NCBI GenBank assembly: GCA_009746045.1
Contig: RPFO01000446.1
Span: forward strand, 1 to 59,794
DNA from: Mesostigma viride
Taxonomy: Eukaryota > Streptophyta > Mesostigmatophyceae > Mesostigmatales > Mesostigmataceae
Direction of reading: 5' to 3'
DNA length: 59,794 nucleotides
How positions within the stretch are numbered: position 1 is the first letter of the stretch; each line of letters opens with the position of its first letter. The position numbers and the translations under genes were made by a program. This document shows, piece after piece, positions 55,457 through 59,794 of the stretch. Under the pieces are notes generated by a model. The model was given only the letters and a program-made list of their open reading frames with translations. It had not been told where the DNA came from and searched no databases.

Positions 55457-56060
55457 GGTTACGGTTACGCTTACGGTTCGCTACGGTTACGCTTACGGCT
55501 AACGCTAACGCTACGCTTACTTACGCTACGCTTACGCTTACGCTTACGCTTACGCTTACGCTTACGCTTACGCTTACGCTTACGCTTACGCTTTACGCTT
55601 ACGCCTTACGCTTACGCTTACGCTTACGCTTACGCTTACGCTTACGCTTACGCTACGCTACGCTTACGCTTACGCTTACGCTTACGCTTTACGCTTACGC
55701 TTACGCGTACGCTACCCTTGCGCTTATCGCTTACGCTTGCCGCTTCGGCTTTGCGCTACGCTTACCTTCGCTTGCGCTTACGCTTACGCTTGCGCTTACG
55801 CTTACGCTTACGCTTGCCTTACGCTTACGCTTACGCTTACGCTTAGCGCTTACGCTGTGCGCTTACGCTTACGCTTACGCTTGCGCTACGGCTTACGCTT
55901 ACGCTACGCTTATGCTTACGCTTACGCTTACGCTTACCGCTAACGCTTACGCTAACGCTTACGCGTTACGCTTACGCACGCTTACGGTTACGCTTACGCT
56001 TACGCTTACGCTTACGCTTACGGTGCTTCGCTTACGCTAATACCGCTTACGCTTACGCTT
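55457..56060. repeat. (TTACGC)n hexamer satellite with variants
   Basis: About 90 units of CTTACG with frequent TTTACG, TTGCGC, GGTTAC and single-base slips. It encodes LRLRLR/YAYAYA in open frames, which are artefacts. The unit differs from known telomere repeats (TTTAGGG, TTTTAGGG, TTAGGG). Confidence 0.93.
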
Positions 56061-56714
56061 CCCTCCCTCTCCTCCTCTCCCCTCCCCCTCCTCCTATCTC
56101 CTCTCCCCCTCCTCGCCTCTTCCCTCTCCTTCTCCACTCCCCCCCCTCTCCCTCTCACCTCACCCTCTCCCTCTCCCTCTTCCCTCTCCCTTCTCCCTCT
56201 CCTTGCTCTCCCTCTCCCTCTCCTCTCTCTTTTCTCTCTCTTCTCTCTCTTCTCTCCTTCTCTCCCTCTCTCCCTCTCTCTCCCTCATCTTCCCTCTCCC
56301 TCCTCTCCCCTCTCCCCTCTCTCCCCTCCCTTCTCCCTCTCTCTCCCCCCTTCCCTCCTCTCCCCCCCTCTCCCTCTCCTTTCTCCCTCTCGTGCCCCTC
56401 TCCCCTCTTCCCTCCTCTCCCTCTCCCCTCTCCCCTCTCCCTCTCTCCCTCTCCTCTCCCTCTCCTCTCTCTCTGCTTCTCCTCTCCTTCTCTCAGCCTC
56501 TCTCCCTCTCCGCCATTCCCTCCCCTCTCCCTTCTCGCCCCTCACTCTCGCCCTCTCCCTCTCCTTCTCCCTTCCCTCTCCTCTCCCTCTCCCTCTCCCT
56601 CTCCCTCTCCCTCTCCCTCTCCTTCCCTCTTCCCGTTTCTTCCCCCTCTCCCTCTCCTCTCCTCTCCCTCTCCCTCTCCCTCTCCCTCCCCCTCTCATCT
56701 CTGCTCTCCCTCTC

Positions 56715-56756
<42 letters not shown>

Positions 56757-57176
56757 TCCTCTCCTACTCCTCTCCTCTCTCTCTCCCTCTCCCTCTCCCT
56801 CTCCCTCTCCCTCTCCCTCTCCTCTCCCTCTCCCCTCCCCGTCATCCCTCTCCCTTCCCTCTCCCTTCTCCCCTCCTCTCCCCTCTCCCTCTCCCTCCCC
56901 CTCCTCTCCTTCCCCTCCCTCCTCCCTCCCTCCCTCCCTCCCTCCCTCCCCCTCCCTCCCTCCCTCCCCTCCCCCCTCCCTCCCTCCCTCCCTCCCTCCC
57001 TCCCTCCCTCCCTCCGATCCCTCCCTCCCTCCCTCCCTCCCTCCCTCCCTCCCTCCCTTTCCCTCTCCTTCTCCCTCTCTCTCCTCTCTCTCTCTCTCTT
57101 TCTGCTCTCTCGCCGGCGATTCTCCTTCTCGCTCCTCTCGTCTCTCTCTCTTCTCTCTCTTCTCTCTCTCTCCCAT

Positions 57177-57219
<43 letters not shown>

Positions 57220-57235
57220 TTCTCCTTCCTCTCTC

Positions 57236-57281
<46 letters not shown>

Positions 57282-57595
57282 ACTCTCTCCCTCTCCCTCT
57301 CTCTCTTCTTCTTCTCTGCCTCTCTCTCCTCTCTCTTCTCTCTCTCTCTTCTCTCTCTCTCTCCTCTCCCTCTCCGTGGCCCCCTATCCCTCTTCTCTCT
57401 CACTCTCTTTCGTTTCGTTCTTTTTCTCTCTCCTCTCTCTCATCTCTCCTCTCTCTCTCTCCGTCTACCCTACCTCCGTTCTACTCCCTCTTCCTACTCC
57501 TTCCCCATCTCTCTTCTCTCTCGCTCTTCCTCTCTCTCCTCTCTCTCTCTCTCTCTCTACTCCTCCTCCTCTTCTCCCTCCTCCCTCTCCCCTCT

Positions 57596-57633
<38 letters not shown>

Positions 57634-57715
57634 CTCTCCTCGTCCTCTCTCTCTCTCTCTCTCTCTCGTCTCTCTCTCTCTCTCTCTCTCCCCCTCTCTT
57701 CCCTCCCTCTCCCAT

Positions 57716-57753
<38 letters not shown>

Positions 57754-57793
57754 TCTCTCTCTCTCCCTCTTACCCCCCCCCCCCTCACCCCCC
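56061..57793. repeat. 1.7 kb polypyrimidine tract, (CTCTCC)n and (CCCT)n
   Basis: Plus strand almost only C and T, with local TCTC, CCCT and CCTCTC periodicity. Long open frames on both strands (SLSL/RERE) are artefacts. Confidence 0.95.
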
Positions 57794-57849
57794 TCCCGTT
57801 TACAAACTACCATAATTCTGCCAACGTCACTCTCCTGGACCGGGTAGAT

Positions 57850-58262
57850 AGTTACGCCCGCCGTTCGTTTCTTTCTCTTACTGAAGAGCACATGACCAAC
57901 ATTGTTTGCTAGTTACGCCCCCGTCGTTTGCTTTGCCTTTCGATGTCGAAATATTATCCGCGTTGAAAGATGCACCCCCGTCATTAACTTGTCATCTTGT
58001 TAAGCTCAATCTTTCCATGATAGTTACGCCCGCCGTTCGTTTCTTTCGCATCTTCGAATGTCGAAGTGTTGTCGTGAACAAGTTGGCATCCCCGTCAAGC
58101 TTCTTCTTCTTGTAATATCAATGTTTCATGATAGTTACGCCCGCCGTCGTTTCTTTTTTATTTCCGATGTCGAAAATATGTCGTGAAAGTTGCAGCCGTT
58201 CGTGGCCATTGATTTGTGATATCAATGTTTCCCATGATAGTACGCCCGCCGTCGTTTCTGGC
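57850..58262 (+). repeat. Five motif copies in a degenerate ~105-115 bp array
   Basis: AGTTACGCCCGCCGTCGTTT-type copies start at 57850, 57911, 58022, 58133 and 58239. Sequence between them is also alike (CGATGTCGAA, TCGTGAA, ATCAATGTTTCATGATAG). It lies upstream of the small gene at 58383 and in the same orientation. Confidence 0.8.
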
Positions 58263-58382
58263 TTTCTCGTTCGTTTAAATATCTAATGAAGTTTTTTACC
58301 ATCGTTTCACCTAAAACAAATTACTGTTAATCTCACCGTTAAAACCACACCCCCTCGAAATACTCCATGGTTGCAGAACAAA

Positions 58383-58571
58383 ATGTCAGAAGAACCAAAA
58401 AAATGCTTCGAAACCACAAGCGCAAAAGGAAAGCCGATGACAACTTAGAGACCCTCCGGAGGATGTGCGGAGTGTTTTTACGGAGACGAGATGAATACTC
58501 GAAAACATCGGGGACAAGTTCTTGAGAAAGCCTGGAAGGTCTTTATGACGCATGTGTTTTGGATGTGCTAA
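58383..58571 (+). pseudogene. Tiny 62-codon frame with an in-frame TAG
   Basis: ATG 58383 follows CCATGGTTGCAG, an acceptor-like site. The frame reads MSEEPKKCFETTSAKGKPMT, a TAG after residue 21, then CAECFYGDEMNTRKH and RGQVLEKAWKVFMTHVFWMC to TAA 58569. A C-x2-C ... H arrangement hints at a zinc motif. Protein-like composition on both sides of the TAG suggests a nonsense-broken small gene. Confidence 0.4.
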
Positions 58572-59794
58572 AAAAAAACTACTTCCGAGGAATAGCTAAC
58601 TGTTTATATAAAATAATAAATTAATTATGTTATTGAATTTTTGTTCGTTTGTTCCCTGAAAAAAAAGATGGAGTCGAGATCAATTGAATAAGTACTACGG
58701 AAGCCGGTCCTGGTCAAAACGTTTTTCAAACAAAGTTCGCCTTTCTGCTCGCGTTCATATTCGAGAAGTTCGAGGTCGCGCAAAGGAGAGACAGGGGGGG
58801 GGGGGGCCCCCGGCCACTTGGCCGTTTTATTGCTTATTCGTCTCAAGCCAAATGGAGAGAATTATGTACGCCCAGCTAGCTTATAGAACTTCGTATCAAG
58901 GGTTTTTTTCAGACCCACAGATGGACAAAGTGCCAATAGACCAAGGACGGAGTTCCGCCTTTTGGTGCTCGTTCATTTACAAAGGGCCAAGATAGAGTGG
59001 GGAAGAGGAAGGCTCAGCGGCGTTGCACCTCCGGGCGCGCATCTTACCCGAATGTTACGCATTCTCTGCGCGGTTGAGGGTCGATGCATGTGTAGGGCAG
59101 CATCCCTCAACATGAAACTTTCTTGCTCTCGACCCGATCGTGAGGATGGGACGCATGCGTGGTATGCGAAAAGTGCTCCAAGGAGGGTGTGGTCCAAACA
59201 GGAACCTCCAGAGTGGTTAGAGATTAGGATGCCAGATATTGCAGTGAGGAGGCCAGGTGCGACTGGCGAGTAGGCATAAGGATAGAATGCGAACGTCTGA
59301 GCAAGCGGAGGAGGTGCTGGAGTGAAGGGGGTAAACTGACGCGTACTGGAGGAACTATGGTTTGATGTCGACTTCTCCTTCAACTCTACGACGGCTCTAC
59401 CTCTTAGAGAAAACTGAATGTAGATATACTTTTAGTATATGATGTTAATTTTAAATAAATTAAGTTTATTCTATAACTATCATTTCTCCTCGCGCAGAAT
59501 GTGGAGGTTGAGTGTTTGCAAAAGCAAAGGACCGACGCACTCGACAAAATGAGAGATTCTTCCATTTTACATCAAAAAAAATAGTTGAGGGTATTACTGG
59601 CTCGCTTCCGATTCGCATCCTGTACCGAGTTCCGTCATACCGGACAGTGTCAATCTGGAAGTTTCAGACATCCAATCGCACATGAATAGATAATGTTTAT
59701 CGCATATGCTGTTCGACAAGTGTGCCCTTGGGGAGTCTTTGTGCCAAATTTAAACCGTTCGTATTAATAAAACAAGTACAATAAAAAAATTTCA
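58572..59794. other. Right end, no gene I can defend
   Basis: Overlapping frames of 100-136 codons exist on both strands at 58962-59383, but neither shows a motif or splice support. A G/C homopolymer lies at 58795-58812. The last 300 bases are AT-rich. Confidence 0.4.

Noticed and set aside
55457-56060. Telomere
   Set aside because: The unit is TTACGC with many variants, it is internal, and it differs from known algal or plant telomere repeats.
55177-57912. Frames of 287-569 codons with LRLR, SLSL or RERE
   Set aside because: Products of the TTACGC satellite and the polypyrimidine tract, open on both strands.
58962-59383. Overlapping 103- and 136-codon frames
   Set aside because: Opposite strands compete and neither shows motifs or conserved features.

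Overview
The window is eukaryotic nuclear DNA, most likely from a green alga or related plant-lineage protist. Two host genes have several GT-AG introns. One (+ strand) encodes a plant-type CPP/TSO1 (CXC-domain) regulator. The other (- strand) encodes a longin-type R-SNARE whose tail resembles plant VAMP7 proteins. The rest is repeat-rich: non-LTR retrotransposon remains with (TTAA)n tails, fold-back elements, very long microsatellites, and two flanking blocks of unrecognised, mostly frame-broken genes that could come from a giant virus or a large mobile element. Species cannot be fixed from the sequence alone.

Layout. 1-4.4 kb: a frame-broken unknown gene with repeated intron-like pieces, a small zinc-motif gene (-), fold-back DNA, and an intact KilA-N-like/coiled-coil gene (+). 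4.5-11.8 kb: a cluster of retrotransposon copies (reverse transcriptase C-terminus plus restriction-like endonuclease domain). One copy is split by a 3.75 kb insertion with terminal inverted repeats, and the cluster forms a ~1.2 kb-arm inverted repeat. 11.8-18.45 kb: nested ORF1-type retrotransposon copies of two subfamilies, A and B; one A copy sits inside a B copy with a 10 bp target duplication. 18.79-28.09 kb (-): the R-SNARE gene in 7 exons (about 326 aa); its third intron holds ~2.7 kb of simple repeats. 28.1-30.1 kb: divergent intergenic region with a fold-back MITE. 30.08-38.55 kb (+): the CPP gene in 10 exons (about 1492 aa). 39.3-44.7 kb: more retrotransposon copies, including a third reverse-transcriptase family. 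45.2-55.3 kb (-): a gene block with one ORF split by an 882 bp triple-palindrome insertion, a ~6 kb multi-exon unknown gene with several frame breaks, and two neighbouring genes sharing a C-x4-C-x10-C-x2-H motif. 55.3-57.8 kb: TTACGC hexamer satellite flanked by polypyrimidine DNA. 57.8-59.8 kb: repeated motif array and a tiny interrupted gene.

The most unusual signal is a ~20 nt GC-rich motif (core GTTGCGACCGCCGGCGTTTC). It recurs at least 15 times on the sense strand of the flanking gene blocks, inside introns or leader regions ahead of 3' splice sites, sometimes as tandem intron segments. A related form occurs in the leader of the broken gene at the left edge. This links the two ends of the window as one kind of sequence, distinct from the host genes between them.
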